Source: Clostridia bacterium
GTDB taxonomy: Bacteria > Bacillota > Clostridia > Oscillospirales > Acutalibacteraceae
DNA: 58,603 nt
Assembly (NCBI GenBank): GCA_017537245.1
Contig: JAFYLD010000007.1
Span: 1-58,603, forward strand
Reading direction: 5' to 3'
The notes under the pieces were generated by a model that was not told where the DNA came from, did no database searches, and saw only the letters and a program-made list of their open reading frames with translations. Of the stretch, positions 35,773 to 43,335 are shown one piece after another (within the stretch, counting starts at the first letter, position 1; the number at the start of each line of letters is the position of its first letter). A program made the position numbers and the translations under genes.

Positions 35773-35812
35773 TAACACGAATATAACAGTTAAATTAAAG
35801 GAGATTATAAAA

Positions 35813-36271
35813 ATGGAAAATATTATTACAAACAACACTTACATCAATAATGAAAACACAACCGCCGGCAACACTACAGAAAAAGAAATACATAACGGTC
35901 CATCAGCATGGGAAAAATTCAAGCGCCGCGTTAATCAGTTTTTAAACGCAATTTACATTATTCGTTGCGTATGTTGCTTTACCTCTATCTTCTCTGTCCT
36001 TGGTACTTTGGTGCTTATTTTTGGCGGCTCTATGACCCTTGGCGGCATATTGTTTGTAATCGGTCTTCCTTCAGCACTACTTGCCTGCCCAATTAAATTC
36101 TTGAGCATAGTATTGGCATTTACAACTACCGGATTTACCATTGGACTATGTTTTGTAGGCTTTGGTTGCGTTATTGGCGCCGCAATAGGATTTATCTTGG
36201 CTGTTGTGTTGTGGCTCTACTTCCCCGCTTTTGTAACTATTCCACACTATTTCAAAGAACTAAGAAGATAA
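35813..36271 (+). CDS. small polytopic membrane protein
   Basis: The 152-residue protein has an Asn/Thr-rich N-terminus (1-35) and about three to four hydrophobic helices (55-140) with many glycines ('GGSMTLGGILFVIGLPSALL'). The ATG at 35813 is preceded by AAAGGAG, which selects it over the in-frame codon 16 residues earlier that overlaps the previous gene. It is probably co-transcribed with the zinc-motif gene. I do not recognise the family. Confidence 0.7.
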   Translation: MENIITNNTYINNENTTAGNTTEKEIHNGPSAWEKFKRRVNQFLNAIYIIRCVCCFTSIFSVLGTLVLIFGGSMTLGGILFVIGLPSALLACPIKFLSIVLAFTTTGFTIGLCFVGFGCVIGAAIGFILAVVLWLYFPAFVTIPHYFKELRR

Positions 36272-36280
36272 ATAACAAAA

Positions 36281-36310
36281 AAGGCTTGAGGTAAAACCTC
36301 AAGCCATTTT
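36281..36310. terminator. bidirectional intrinsic terminator
   Basis: AAGGCTTGAGGT pairs with ACCTCAAGCC around AAA; A and T tracts on the two sides allow it to serve both converging genes. The stem repeats the one at 34469. Confidence 0.8.
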
Positions 36311-36313
36311 ATT

Positions 36314-37144
36314 TTATTGCTTTTTATTTGAATTTTTCTTCTTTTTAAAATATCGTATAATAACTAGTGTTACTATAGTGGCTACACCTGGAACAAGCAA
36401 ATATGGAATAATAGATAAGAACAGCGCAAATAGCGTAACTAATGCATCGCCAACATCTTCAAATCCCTCCACTATATTGTTCCAAATTGAGCTCCAGTAG
36501 CCTTCGTTTTCGACCTCTCGCTCAACTTCTACAACGTCGAGGTTAATCGTGCAATAATCGGTTTGGTTTTCCAAACTCTTTAACTGCGCGGTATAAGACT
36601 CAATCTGCGCTCTGACAGCAGCAATACGCTCTTCAACAGAGATTACGTCAGTTACGTTATCCGCTTGTTTCATTATTTCTAAAAGACTTTCTTCTTCGGC
36701 CTCATAAACCTTGATTCTAGCCTCTATATCAACGTATTGCTCGGTTACGTCCTCTACGCTCTCGCTGCGTTCGGTAACAATAACACCTTTTGATGCAAAT
36801 TCTGTAAAACTATCAGTTTCACCAACAGGAACTCTTATCGTAGCAGTAAAACTTCTAAAATCATCATCGGTAAATTCGTTAGAGGATTCTATATAGCCGC
36901 CGCTTGACGTAACGTTTTTGCGAATATTCGCAATATAATTATCATAATCCTTGGTTTCTACCGACAAAGAGATTTCTTTTATTAGTTTGCGCGAATCAAT
37001 AACGTCGGTTTCTAAATCAACATCTGATTCTTCAAGAGATACTTTTTCTTTATAAACCTTGTTTTTGGTTGTTTCGTCAGCACAACCACAAAACGTTGCC
37101 AGAACAAAAATCATACAAACAACTAGTGCAATAATTTTTTTCAT
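36314..37144 (-). CDS. DUF4349 domain lipoprotein
   Basis: The 276-residue protein has a lipoprotein signal ('IFVLATFCGCADE', Cys near 21). The DUF4349 domain follows: 'ISLSVETKDYDNYIANI', 'GGYIESSNEFTDDDFRSFTATIRVPV', a long coiled coil (about 135-195), and a C-terminal membrane helix (about 240-262) with a Lys/Asn-rich tail. The topology suggests an extracytoplasmic coiled-coil protein held at both ends. Function unknown. GGGAGG precedes the ATG. Confidence 0.85.
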   Translation of the reverse strand: MKKIIALVVCMIFVLATFCGCADETTKNKVYKEKVSLEESDVDLETDVIDSRKLIKEISLSVETKDYDNYIANIRKNVTSSGGYIESSNEFTDDDFRSFTATIRVPVGETDSFTEFASKGVIVTERSESVEDVTEQYVDIEARIKVYEAEEESLLEIMKQADNVTDVISVEERIAAVRAQIESYTAQLKSLENQTDYCTINLDVVEVEREVENEGYWSSIWNNIVEGFEDVGDALVTLFALFLSIIPYLLVPGVATIVTLVIIRYFKKKKNSNKKQ

Positions 37145-37242
37145 AAGAAAACCTCCCTTTCATAATTTAATTATACTGTACCCCCCCGAAAAATCAAGAG
37201 GATTTTATTTATCGCTTTATCTGTGCCGTCTTGCGCACAATA

Positions 37243-37274
37243 AAAAGGCTTGGAGAAATCTCCAAGCCTTTAAA
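37243..37274. terminator. intrinsic terminator
   Basis: AAAGGCTTGGAG pairs with CTCCAAGCCTTT around AAAT. It ends the minus-strand four-helix-bundle gene and belongs to the GGCTTG-stem family seen at 34401, 34469 and 36281. Confidence 0.8.
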
Positions 37275-37292
37275 AGTTAAATAAACTCTTAT

Positions 37293-37643
37293 TTACAAAT
37301 TGTATTTTTCTTTAGTTGTATTTATAGAAGAAATTAAAACTCGTCTGATTTTACCGCAATCGTTTTGCAATTCAGAATATACATTACTATCAATAATATC
37401 GGTTTTTGAAAAAAGTTTAAGCCAATATTCAGTTTCGTAACATTCTTTAAGTGCAATTTGAAGTTTCGAAATAAAATCGGCTTTGCTTTGTGCATAATTT
37501 GCTTCGTGAATATTAGCACCTATACTAGTACCGCTTTTGAGAATTTGATTTTTCAAAACAGCTTTTCCTTGAATTTGGTCGGTTAATTTCACAATTTTTA
37601 CCGCAAATTCAATAGAAAAATCTACTAAAAAATTATCAGACAT
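37293..37643 (-). CDS. four-helix-bundle protein (S23 / 23S rRNA intervening-sequence protein family)
   Basis: The 116 residues fit the IVP/S23 family: 'FSIEFAVKIVKLTDQI' in helix 1, 'ILKSGTSIGANIHEANYAQSKADFISKLQIALKE' (the family core) and 'ETEYWLKLFSK'. The family was first found in intervening sequences of 23S rRNA and is related to the Avd accessory proteins of diversity-generating retroelements. The ATG at 37643 has AAAGGAGA upstream. There is no rRNA nearby; instead the gene starts about 20 bases from a hairpin array. A nucleic-acid-binding role is inferred. Confidence 0.85.
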   Translation of the reverse strand: MSDNFLVDFSIEFAVKIVKLTDQIQGKAVLKNQILKSGTSIGANIHEANYAQSKADFISKLQIALKECYETEYWLKLFSKTDIIDSNVYSELQNDCGKIRRVLISSINTTKEKYNL

Positions 37644-37664
37644 ATCTTTTCTCCTTTTAATGAT

Positions 37665-37862
37665 ATGCGCTACGCGCATGAAATGATTTCATCATTAAAT
37701 GCAACTAACGTTGCATGAAATAAAAATTGCCATAAATCCCCATTTAAACAATGTGCCGCATCCAAAAGATGCGGCACATTTCATGCTTTAGCATTTCATT
37801 CACAGCGTGAATTTCATTTGCCGTAAGGCAAATTTCATTACAAATAATCGCAGATTATTTGT
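37665..37862. repeat. array of eight short hairpins with ATTTCAT spacers
   Basis: Eight palindromes lie almost end to end: 37665-37679, 37678-37692, 37699-37716, 37750-37780, 37783-37794, 37798-37812, 37816-37833 and 37840-37862. Stems are 5-13 bp with loops of 1-5 nt and differ in sequence. The heptamer ATTTCAT occurs at 37686, 37778, 37793, 37811 and 37832, and its complement ATGAAAT at 37678 and 37715. The last hairpin overlaps the end of the GGGtGRT gene. Only the 13-bp stem looks terminator-like, and it has no good T-run. It lies upstream of the four-helix-bundle gene. Confidence 0.85.
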
Positions 37863-38856
37863 TAAGTGCTTCGTTAACTGCAACTGCGCAAGCAACAGTC
37901 ATACCAACCATTGGGTTGTTACCAGCACCGATAAGACCCATCATTTCAACGTGAGCAGGAACTGAAGATGAACCTGCAAACTGAGCGTCAGAGTGCATAC
38001 GACCCATTGTATCGGTCATGCCGTAAGAAGCAGGACCTGCTGCCATGTTATCTGGGTGAAGTGTACGACCTGTACCGCCGCCAGATGCAACAGAGAAGTA
38101 CTTCTTGCCCTGTTCGATACATTCTTTCTTATAAGTACCTGCAACAGGATGTTGGAAACGAGTTGGGTTGGTTGAGTTACCTGTGATAGATACGTCAACG
38201 CCCTCTTTGTGCATGATTGCAACGCCTTCACGAACGTCGTCAGCACCGTAGCAACGAACCTTTGCGCGCTCACCGTTTGAGTAAGCTGTTTCGTTTACGA
38301 TGGTGAGTTCACCGGTGTAGTAGTCAAACTTGGTTTGAACGTAAGTAAAACCGTTGATACGTGAAATAATTTGAGCTGCGTCTTTACCAAGACCGTTAAG
38401 GATAACGCGGAGTGGTTCTTTACGAGCTTTGTTAGCGCTACGAGCTAGACCGATAGCGCCTTCAGCAGCAGCGAATGATTCGTGACCTGCAAGGAATGCG
38501 AAACATTGTGTTTCGTCACGAAGAAGCATTGCGCCCAAGTTACCGTGGCCGATACCAACCTTACGATCGTCAGCAACAGAACCAGGAATGCAGAATGACT
38601 GAAGACCAAGACCGATCTTTTCAGCAGCTTCTGCAGCAGATGCAACCTTATCTTTGATAGCGATTGCGCAACCTACAACGTAAGCCCAAGCAGCGTTTTC
38701 AAAGCAGATTGGCTGAATGCCTTTAACGATGTTGTAAGCGTCAACGCCTGCATCGTCACAAATTTGCTTTGCTTCTTCGATAGAAGCGATGCCGTGCTTT
38801 GCGAGTTCTGCGTTTATTTGATTAATTCTTCTTTCATAGCTTTCAAATAATGGCAT
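37855..38856 (-). CDS. GGGtGRT protein
   Basis: The 333-residue protein contains the name-giving motif 'GGGTGRT' near residue 260 in 'VASGGGTGRTLHP' and the conserved end 'GAGNNPMVGMTVACAVAVNEAL'. This family of anaerobes has no established function. It is paired with an iron-sulfur scaffold-like gene 18 bases upstream, a conserved arrangement that hints at metal-cluster chemistry. Codon choice is strongly biased toward common codons, suggesting high expression. Its stop lies inside the last hairpin of the array. Confidence 0.9.
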   Translation of the reverse strand: MPLFESYERRINQINAELAKHGIASIEEAKQICDDAGVDAYNIVKGIQPICFENAAWAYVVGCAIAIKDKVASAAEAAEKIGLGLQSFCIPGSVADDRKVGIGHGNLGAMLLRDETQCFAFLAGHESFAAAEGAIGLARSANKARKEPLRVILNGLGKDAAQIISRINGFTYVQTKFDYYTGELTIVNETAYSNGERAKVRCYGADDVREGVAIMHKEGVDVSITGNSTNPTRFQHPVAGTYKKECIEQGKKYFSVASGGGTGRTLHPDNMAAGPASYGMTDTMGRMHSDAQFAGSSSVPAHVEMMGLIGAGNNPMVGMTVACAVAVNEALNK

Positions 38857-38874
38857 AATCTGTTACCTCCCTAA

Positions 38875-39567
38875 TTATTCTTCACGTGGATCGATGAGGC
38901 GAGCAGCGTCATCAACACGTCCGTACTGGCCGCTAGCTTTTTCGAGAGCTTCGTTAGCGTCCATACCCTTTTTAATCATTTCCATCATTTTGCCGAGGTG
39001 TACAAACTTGTAACCGATGATGGTGTCGTTTTCATCAACAGCACACTTTGTGATGTAACCTTCAGCAAGTTCGAGGTAACGAGGACCTTTAACCTTTGTA
39101 GCGTAGGTAGTACCTGTTTGTGAACGAAGGCCCTTACCAAGGTCTTCAAGACCAGCGCCGATTGGCAAACCGTCTTCTGAGAAAGCGGTCTGTGTACGAC
39201 CGTAAACGATCTGTAAGAAGAGTTCACGCATAGCGGTGTTGATAGCGTCGCAAACAAGGTCAGTGTTAAGTGCTTCAAGCAAAGTCTTGCCTACAAGAAT
39301 TTCAGAAGCCATAGCAGCAGAGTGAGTCATACCAGAGCAACCGATTGTTTCAACCAATGCTTCCTCGATGATACCCTCTTTAACGTTAAGGCTAAGCTTG
39401 CAAGCGCCCTGCTGTGGTGCGCACCAGCCGATACCGTGGGTAAGACCAGAGATATCTTTTACTTCTTTTACCTGTACCCATTTACCCTCTTCAGGAATAG
39501 GAGCAGGACCGTGATATGCGCCCTTAGCTAGTGGGCACATATTTTGTACTTCATGTGAGTAGTTCAT
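38875..39567 (-). CDS. iron-sulfur cluster assembly scaffold protein, NifU-like
   Basis: The 230 residues show a NifU/IscU-like core with 'GIIEEALVETIGCSGMTHSAAMASEILVGKTLLEAL' near 60-95, where cysteines occupy scaffold-type positions ('GWCAPQQGAC' near 47-54 and 'GCSGMT'). It is larger than IscU and is typically found with GGGtGRT proteins. The two genes probably form a single transcript. GGAG precedes the ATG. Cluster-scaffold function is inferred from family similarity. Confidence 0.85.
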   Translation of the reverse strand: MNYSHEVQNMCPLAKGAYHGPAPIPEEGKWVQVKEVKDISGLTHGIGWCAPQQGACKLSLNVKEGIIEEALVETIGCSGMTHSAAMASEILVGKTLLEALNTDLVCDAINTAMRELFLQIVYGRTQTAFSEDGLPIGAGLEDLGKGLRSQTGTTYATKVKGPRYLELAEGYITKCAVDENDTIIGYKFVHLGKMMEMIKKGMDANEALEKASGQYGRVDDAARLIDPREE

Positions 39568-39664
39568 AATATGTAACTCCTTTCAAATTTTCATACAAAG
39601 ATATTATAACAGTATTTTGTCGAAAAAACAATACCGAAAATACTAAAATTTTAACAAAATACAT

Positions 39665-41047
39665 TTAAGAAACTATTGTTTTTATCCAAGCGCCTCTATT
39701 TACAAATACGTAGCCCAAGAAACACTTAATAACGTTTAGCGCCTGAACGATGAAAAATATGGTAAGTACGCCAAGCGACGTATAGCTTATAAGGCAAAAT
39801 GCCGCAAGGACGCTGACTACCCAAGTAAATCCGCAGTCAAAGATAAGTGTTATTCCAACCTTACCGCCCGAGCGCAAAGTAAAGTAGGACGCGTGGGCAA
39901 AAGCATCTATCGGAATCGTAATGGCCGTTATTTGCATAAGCGAGGTTGCCATACTTTTGGCGGTGTCGCTTATATTATATATTTGAGGTATATAAACTGC
40001 GCTAAATGCATATACCACCGCTACTATCACACCAATAAATACCGAAAAAGCAATAAGCTTAAACGCGGTGTCTTTTATTTCTTCTTTGCTCTTGCCGGCG
40101 CCCAGATCGTGACCTAGTAGTATGCCGACCGCTATACCAACCGAGAAAAACGCAACCGAAAAGACGTTCCAAAAGGTTTGTGAAATATTGTTAGCCGCAA
40201 CAACGTCTATACCACGCTGTGCATAAAGTCCGTTAACAGTAGCCATGCCCGAAGCCCATAAAGCCTCGTTCACCATAAGTGGCATACCTTTTTTAAAGAT
40301 TTTACCAATTAGGCCAAAAGATATGTAATAACTTTTCCAGCCTTCTAATATATAACGGCATTTATCACTCTTAACAAAAGTATAAGCGACAAGTATTGCA
40401 AGCTCTACAAAACGCGAGATAACGGTTGCGATAGCCGCGCCGTCAACACCAAGACAAGGTGCGCCAAATTTGCCATAGATTAGCACGTAGTTAAGCGCAA
40501 GATTTACCACAACTGCAGTAACACCCGCATACATTGGCACCGCGCTCTGCCCTGCCTCACGCAAGGTGCTGCCGTAGCACTGCGCTATTGTGTATGGTAA
40601 AAGACCTATAAGCATTATATAAAGATAACTTTTTGCAAACGAGAGCGATTCGGCCGCGAGCGTTGCGTTGTCATCCGCATTAAGATAAAGCATTATAAGG
40701 TCATTGTTTTTAAAAGCCAAAAAAGCAATACCCAAAACCGCAAGCAAACTGCAGAAAATCATCTTGAATCTAAAGGTTTGCTTTACACCCTCTAAATCGC
40801 CCTTGCCAAAATACTGCGCCGTAAAAATACCAGCGCCCGAAATAGCGCCATAAATACAAAGGTTAAAAACAAATATCAACTGGTTAGACACAGCAACACC
40901 GGTCGACTGCGCTTGACCAACGGTACCAACCATAACGTTGTCTAGCATGTTAACAAAGTTGGTAATACCCTGTTGTATCATTATAGGAATTGTAAGCAAC
41001 ATAACGCGCTTATAAAACGCCCTGTTACCAATAAGTTTATTTAACAT
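39665..41047 (-). CDS. MATE family efflux transporter
   Basis: The 460-residue polytopic protein has about 12 membrane helices in two related halves: N-terminal 'LLTIPIMIQQGITNFVNMLDNVMVG' and 'GAISGAGIFTAQYFGKGDLEGVKQTFR', with C-terminal 'AVGILLGHDLGAGKSKEEIKDTA'. MATE proteins export drugs or metabolites in exchange for sodium or protons. The start is preceded by weak purine-rich sequence (GAGGTAA). It is monocistronic. Confidence 0.92.
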   Translation of the reverse strand: MLNKLIGNRAFYKRVMLLTIPIMIQQGITNFVNMLDNVMVGTVGQAQSTGVAVSNQLIFVFNLCIYGAISGAGIFTAQYFGKGDLEGVKQTFRFKMIFCSLLAVLGIAFLAFKNNDLIMLYLNADDNATLAAESLSFAKSYLYIMLIGLLPYTIAQCYGSTLREAGQSAVPMYAGVTAVVVNLALNYVLIYGKFGAPCLGVDGAAIATVISRFVELAILVAYTFVKSDKCRYILEGWKSYYISFGLIGKIFKKGMPLMVNEALWASGMATVNGLYAQRGIDVVAANNISQTFWNVFSVAFFSVGIAVGILLGHDLGAGKSKEEIKDTAFKLIAFSVFIGVIVAVVYAFSAVYIPQIYNISDTAKSMATSLMQITAITIPIDAFAHASYFTLRSGGKVGITLIFDCGFTWVVSVLAAFCLISYTSLGVLTIFFIVQALNVIKCFLGYVFVNRGAWIKTIVS

Positions 41048-41105
41048 AAATTACCTCGTAAATCATCATTTTACCAAGACAAAATTTTATCACAAAACCA
41101 TATAT

Positions 41106-41147
41106 AATGCAACAAAAAAAGACAGAACAATAGCTCTGCCTTTTTTT
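41106..41147. terminator. intrinsic terminator
   Basis: AAAAAGACAGA pairs with TCTGCCTTTTT (one mismatch) with T-runs on both sides. On the minus strand it ends the small SOS-type gene. Confidence 0.75.
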
Positions 41148-41184
41148 GCATAAAATAAGAAAGGTATGAAAAGAAAGGAAAAAA

Positions 41185-41382
41185 TTATGCTCTATGTTTT
41201 TCGGGGTAGTATGATTTATTAACCTTTGAGCCGCCTTCTATAACCTTTAACTTGCGGCGACGAAAACGCGCAACAATGCGATCCTCAAACTTAATAAATC
41301 TATCCTCGTGGAAAACGCCCCACACAACAAAACAAGCTAATGCAATTTCAAATAAAGTAATTAAAGAAGATGTAAAATCCAT
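41185..41382 (-). CDS. SOS-regulated small membrane protein
   Basis: The 65-residue protein has one N-terminal membrane helix (about 8-27) and a strongly basic cytosolic tail ('RIVARFRRRKLKVIEGG'). I do not recognise the family. Its promoter is a perfect consensus, and a perfect LexA box lies between the predicted transcription start and the ribosome binding site, so it should be repressed by LexA and induced by DNA damage. Small, LexA-controlled membrane proteins such as YneA and SidA stop cell division. That role is a hypothesis here. GGAGG precedes the ATG at 41382. Confidence 0.8.
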   Translation of the reverse strand: MDFTSSLITLFEIALACFVVWGVFHEDRFIKFEDRIVARFRRRKLKVIEGGSKVNKSYYPEKHRA

Positions 41383-41396
41383 AGTTTTTCCTCCGC

Positions 41397-41410
41397 CGAA
41401 CATTTGTTCG
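41397..41410. promoter_or_regulatory. LexA (SOS) box
   Basis: CGAACATTTGTTCG is a perfect dyad matching the Gram-positive LexA consensus CGAACRNRYGTTYG on the minus strand (CGAACAAATGTTCG). It lies about +8 to +21 of the predicted transcript, directly ahead of the ribosome binding site. Confidence 0.88.
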
Positions 41411-41424
41411 TTTTCTGTAATTTT

Positions 41425-41453
41425 ATTATAATCAAGCGCTAGTCATTTGTCAA
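41425..41453 (-). promoter_or_regulatory. consensus sigma-A promoter of the SOS gene
   Basis: On the minus strand TTGACA (41448-41453), 17 nt and TATAAT (41425-41430), an exact consensus that would need tight repression. Confidence 0.85.
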
Positions 41454-41556
41454 GCACTTTTTACAATTTTATTTTAGTGAATTGGGTGTCCTAAAATCTA
41501 CCCAGTGAATAAAAAATATAATAAAAAAACTTTTTTGAAAAATTTGAAAATTTTTG

Positions 41557-41585
41557 TTGACAATCGACACACTTGGTGATATAAT
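41557..41585 (+). promoter_or_regulatory. consensus sigma-A promoter of tRNA-Leu
   Basis: TTGACA (41557-41562), 17 nt and TATAAT (41580-41585), placed about 30 nt before the mature tRNA end. Confidence 0.85.
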
Positions 41586-41615
41586 AATCGGGCGCGATAA
41601 AAGTGCGTTATATAT

Positions 41616-41699
41616 GCGAGTGTGCTGGAATAGGCAGACAGGCACGTTTGAGGGGCGTGTGTCCACGACGTATGGGTTCAAGTCCCATCACTCGCACCA
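41616..41699 (+). tRNA. tRNA-Leu (GAG anticodon)
   Basis: The acceptor stem GCGAGTG pairs with CACTCGC, followed by encoded ACCA. The anticodon stem CACGT/GCGTG encloses TTGAGGG, giving anticodon GAG (Leu, CUC/CUU). A long class II variable arm with GTC/GAC stem and the T-arm ATGGG-TTCAAGT-CCCAT are complete. It has a consensus promoter and its own terminator. tRNA genes are common integration sites, and the accessory region starts right after it, but I found no repeat of its 3' end in this window. Confidence 0.95.
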
Positions 41700-41707
41700 A
41701 AGCATTC

Positions 41708-41757
41708 AAACCCGAACCTTTTACCAATCGGTGAAACGTTCGGGTTTGTTGTTTTCT
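41708..41757 (+). terminator. intrinsic terminator of tRNA-Leu
   Basis: AAACCCGAAC (41708-41717) pairs with GTTCGGGTTT (41738-41747) and is followed by GTTGTTTTC. Inside the loop TTTTACC and GGTGAAA extend the stem. Confidence 0.85.
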
Positions 41758-41860
41758 TAAAAGATGTTAAATAGCCTTTGTTTGTGGCAGTACAGAATGA
41801 TTTGCTCTGTACTGCCACTTCTTCGTTTCAATGGATTTCGTACATAAAGGAGATTTTGAA

Positions 41861-42757
41861 ATGAAGACTAAAAAAGCAACTAAAACTAACATATCAAGAA
41901 TTATTTTCTTTACCATTGCACTTACATATAATTTAATATTAGGATTTCACTTGAGAGACTTTCTTGTTCTCTCGCCCACTCTACAGGTATTCTATTTACT
42001 ATCGGTTTTACCCACTTTACTTTTAACAGTTAAGATAAATTCAAAAGCAATGAGGGCAATGGTTTATATTTTGCTGATACTCATTGTGTGCATGAACATT
42101 GTTTATGCTATTTATTCCCGTAGAGTATTTCCCATTTTTGCAATCATATCACTTAGTATTGTCTTTATGTATTTCGTTGCTTTTGTCAACGCTACTCGTA
42201 AAGATAAGTTATTGACGAAAATTATTGTATTGCTATTATCTGTTACAATTTTGTTATTGCTTTTCTCAGCATATATTTTCGTCTACAAACAGGATAATCT
42301 TTCTCTTACCAACGGTCATGCAACGCTGTGGGATACAAAGACTGTAGAACTTGCTGACGAAATTTGCGGCGACTGTGATACTGATGAAGAAAAAGTAAAA
42401 GCAATATACGAATGGATGATATATAATTTCGAGTATGACTACGAGTATAATCCTGTTGTTCAGTATTTTAATGTTCATAAAACCTTGCAAACACAAAAAG
42501 GAGTCTGTTATGACTTTTCTCATCTATTTGCCGCACTCTGCCGAAGTCAGAAAATTCCTTGCTATGTAGTTGATGGCGATAAGCGTGATAACGCTCAATA
42601 TCACCACACTTGGAACAGAGTTTATTTTGATGGATCTTGGTGGAACATAGATATAACCTACGATATTACTCATAAACAACACGGTTATTATGATTTTAAA
42701 AACATTGAAAACGCTTATCAAAAAGACTTAGAATTTATAATATGTCGGATATATTAA
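41861..42757 (+). CDS. membrane protein with C-terminal transglutaminase-like domain
   Basis: The 298-residue protein has about five hydrophobic helices (residues 10-150) followed by an outward-facing or cytosolic transglutaminase core: 'KGVCYDFSHLFAALCRSQKIPC' (catalytic Cys near 210), 'YHHTWNRVYFDGSWWNIDITYD' (His near 245 and Asp near 260). All three catalytic residues are present. Such domains act as proteases or cross-linkers. The ATG at 41861 has AAAGGAG 8 bases upstream. It opens the accessory region and is bounded by a strong terminator. Substrate unknown. Confidence 0.85.
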   Translation: MKTKKATKTNISRIIFFTIALTYNLILGFHLRDFLVLSPTLQVFYLLSVLPTLLLTVKINSKAMRAMVYILLILIVCMNIVYAIYSRRVFPIFAIISLSIVFMYFVAFVNATRKDKLLTKIIVLLLSVTILLLLFSAYIFVYKQDNLSLTNGHATLWDTKTVELADEICGDCDTDEEKVKAIYEWMIYNFEYDYEYNPVVQYFNVHKTLQTQKGVCYDFSHLFAALCRSQKIPCYVVDGDKRDNAQYHHTWNRVYFDGSWWNIDITYDITHKQHGYYDFKNIENAYQKDLEFIICRIY

Positions 42758-42764
42758 GTTGTAC

Positions 42765-42811
42765 GCAACACAAAAGCCGCCCATATGAGCGGCTTTTGTG
42801 TTGCTTTTTTA
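42765..42811. terminator. strong intrinsic terminator between converging genes
   Basis: GCAACACAAAAGCCGC (42765-42780) pairs perfectly with GCGGCTTTTGTGTTGC (42789-42804), followed by six T residues on the plus strand. Confidence 0.9.
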
Positions 42812-43117
42812 TTTAGAGTTTAATGTACGAATCATTTGCATGACAGCGCTTTTTTGTTCTGCTGTGAGGCTAACCCAAGAGTCAAAGAGTTCTTTAATTT
42901 CGGGCGTCATCTCAACCATATCACCATCCGCAAAGAACTGGGATATTGTAATGCCAAATCCGGTACAAATGGCCTCTAATGTGCTTATTGAAGGCAATGT
43001 GTTTCGTCTAAAAATATTAGCAAGAGTTGATTCGGACAAACCACATTCTTTAGATAATCTATATTCGGTCCATCCACGCTCATTTAATAGCTGACGAAGT
43101 CTCTTATGTGTATCCAT
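42809..43117 (-). CDS. XRE-family transcriptional regulator
   Basis: The 102-residue protein has an HTH domain at about 5-58 ('RLRQLLNERGWTEYRLSKECGLSESTLANIFRRNTLPSISTL') and a short C-terminal helical tail. The ATG at 43117 has AAGGTGGTG ahead of it; a TTG six codons earlier is less likely. It faces away from the invertible segment and has its own promoter beyond an insulating terminator. A GTAAT-GTG-ATTAC dyad (43179-43191) in its leader could be its operator. It could regulate the neighbouring switch. Confidence 0.88.
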   Translation of the reverse strand: MDTHKRLRQLLNERGWTEYRLSKECGLSESTLANIFRRNTLPSISTLEAICTGFGITISQFFADGDMVEMTPEIKELFDSWVSLTAEQKSAVMQMIRTLNSK

Positions 43118-43178
43118 AGCCTCACCACCTTTCAAGTATATTTTACCGCTAAATTGAATGGTTTTATACTAAATACTT

Positions 43179-43191
43179 GTAATGTGATTAC
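43179..43191. promoter_or_regulatory. candidate operator dyad
   Basis: GTAAT and ATTAC form an inverted repeat around GTG, lying between the predicted promoter and start of the XRE gene. Autoregulation is an inference. Confidence 0.4.
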
Positions 43192-43204
43192 CGTTATGTT
43201 AAAC

Positions 43205-43233
43205 TGTATAATGCATTCTATTTGAGATGTAAA
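43205..43233 (-). promoter_or_regulatory. promoter of the upstream XRE gene
   Basis: On the minus strand TTTACA (43228-43233), 17 nt and TATACA (43205-43210). It lies left of the terminator, so this gene does not need the invertible promoter. Confidence 0.55.
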
Positions 43234-43242
43234 ACCTCAAAA

Positions 43243-43277
43243 GAAAAATCAGCACCTCTTACAAAAAAGATGCTGAT
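43243..43277 (-). terminator. leftward intrinsic terminator facing the invertible segment
   Basis: Read on the minus strand, ATCAGCA plus TCTTT pairs with AGAGG plus TGCTGAT (12 bp with two G-T pairs, 6-nt loop), followed by five T residues. It stops transcription that leaves the left repeat from the outward promoter, about 85 nt after its start. Confidence 0.75.
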
Positions 43278-43281
43278 TATA

Positions 43282-43309
43282 TTTCGCAAAGTATTTAACT
43301 TTAAGAAAA
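43282..43309. repeat. left 28-bp inverted repeat of the invertible segment
   Basis: This repeat is identical over 28 bases to the reverse complement of 44654-44681. It contains a central dyad AAAGT-ATTTA-ACTTT (43288-43302), the expected form of a tyrosine-recombinase crossover site with two arms and a short core. Confidence 0.93.
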
Positions 43310-43335
43310 CTTTATGCTACTGAAAACATAAGTCT

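Noticed and set aside
37665-37862. CRISPR array
   Set aside because: The palindromic units differ from one another, spacing is only 15-21 nt in part, and no cas gene is nearby.
38016-38657. Several frames on both strands within the GGGtGRT gene
   Set aside because: They are by-products of strong codon bias in the real minus-strand gene.
41616-41699. tRNA-Leu 3' end as proven attachment site
   Set aside because: No second copy of the 3' end was found in this window, so integration at the tRNA is only a possibility.
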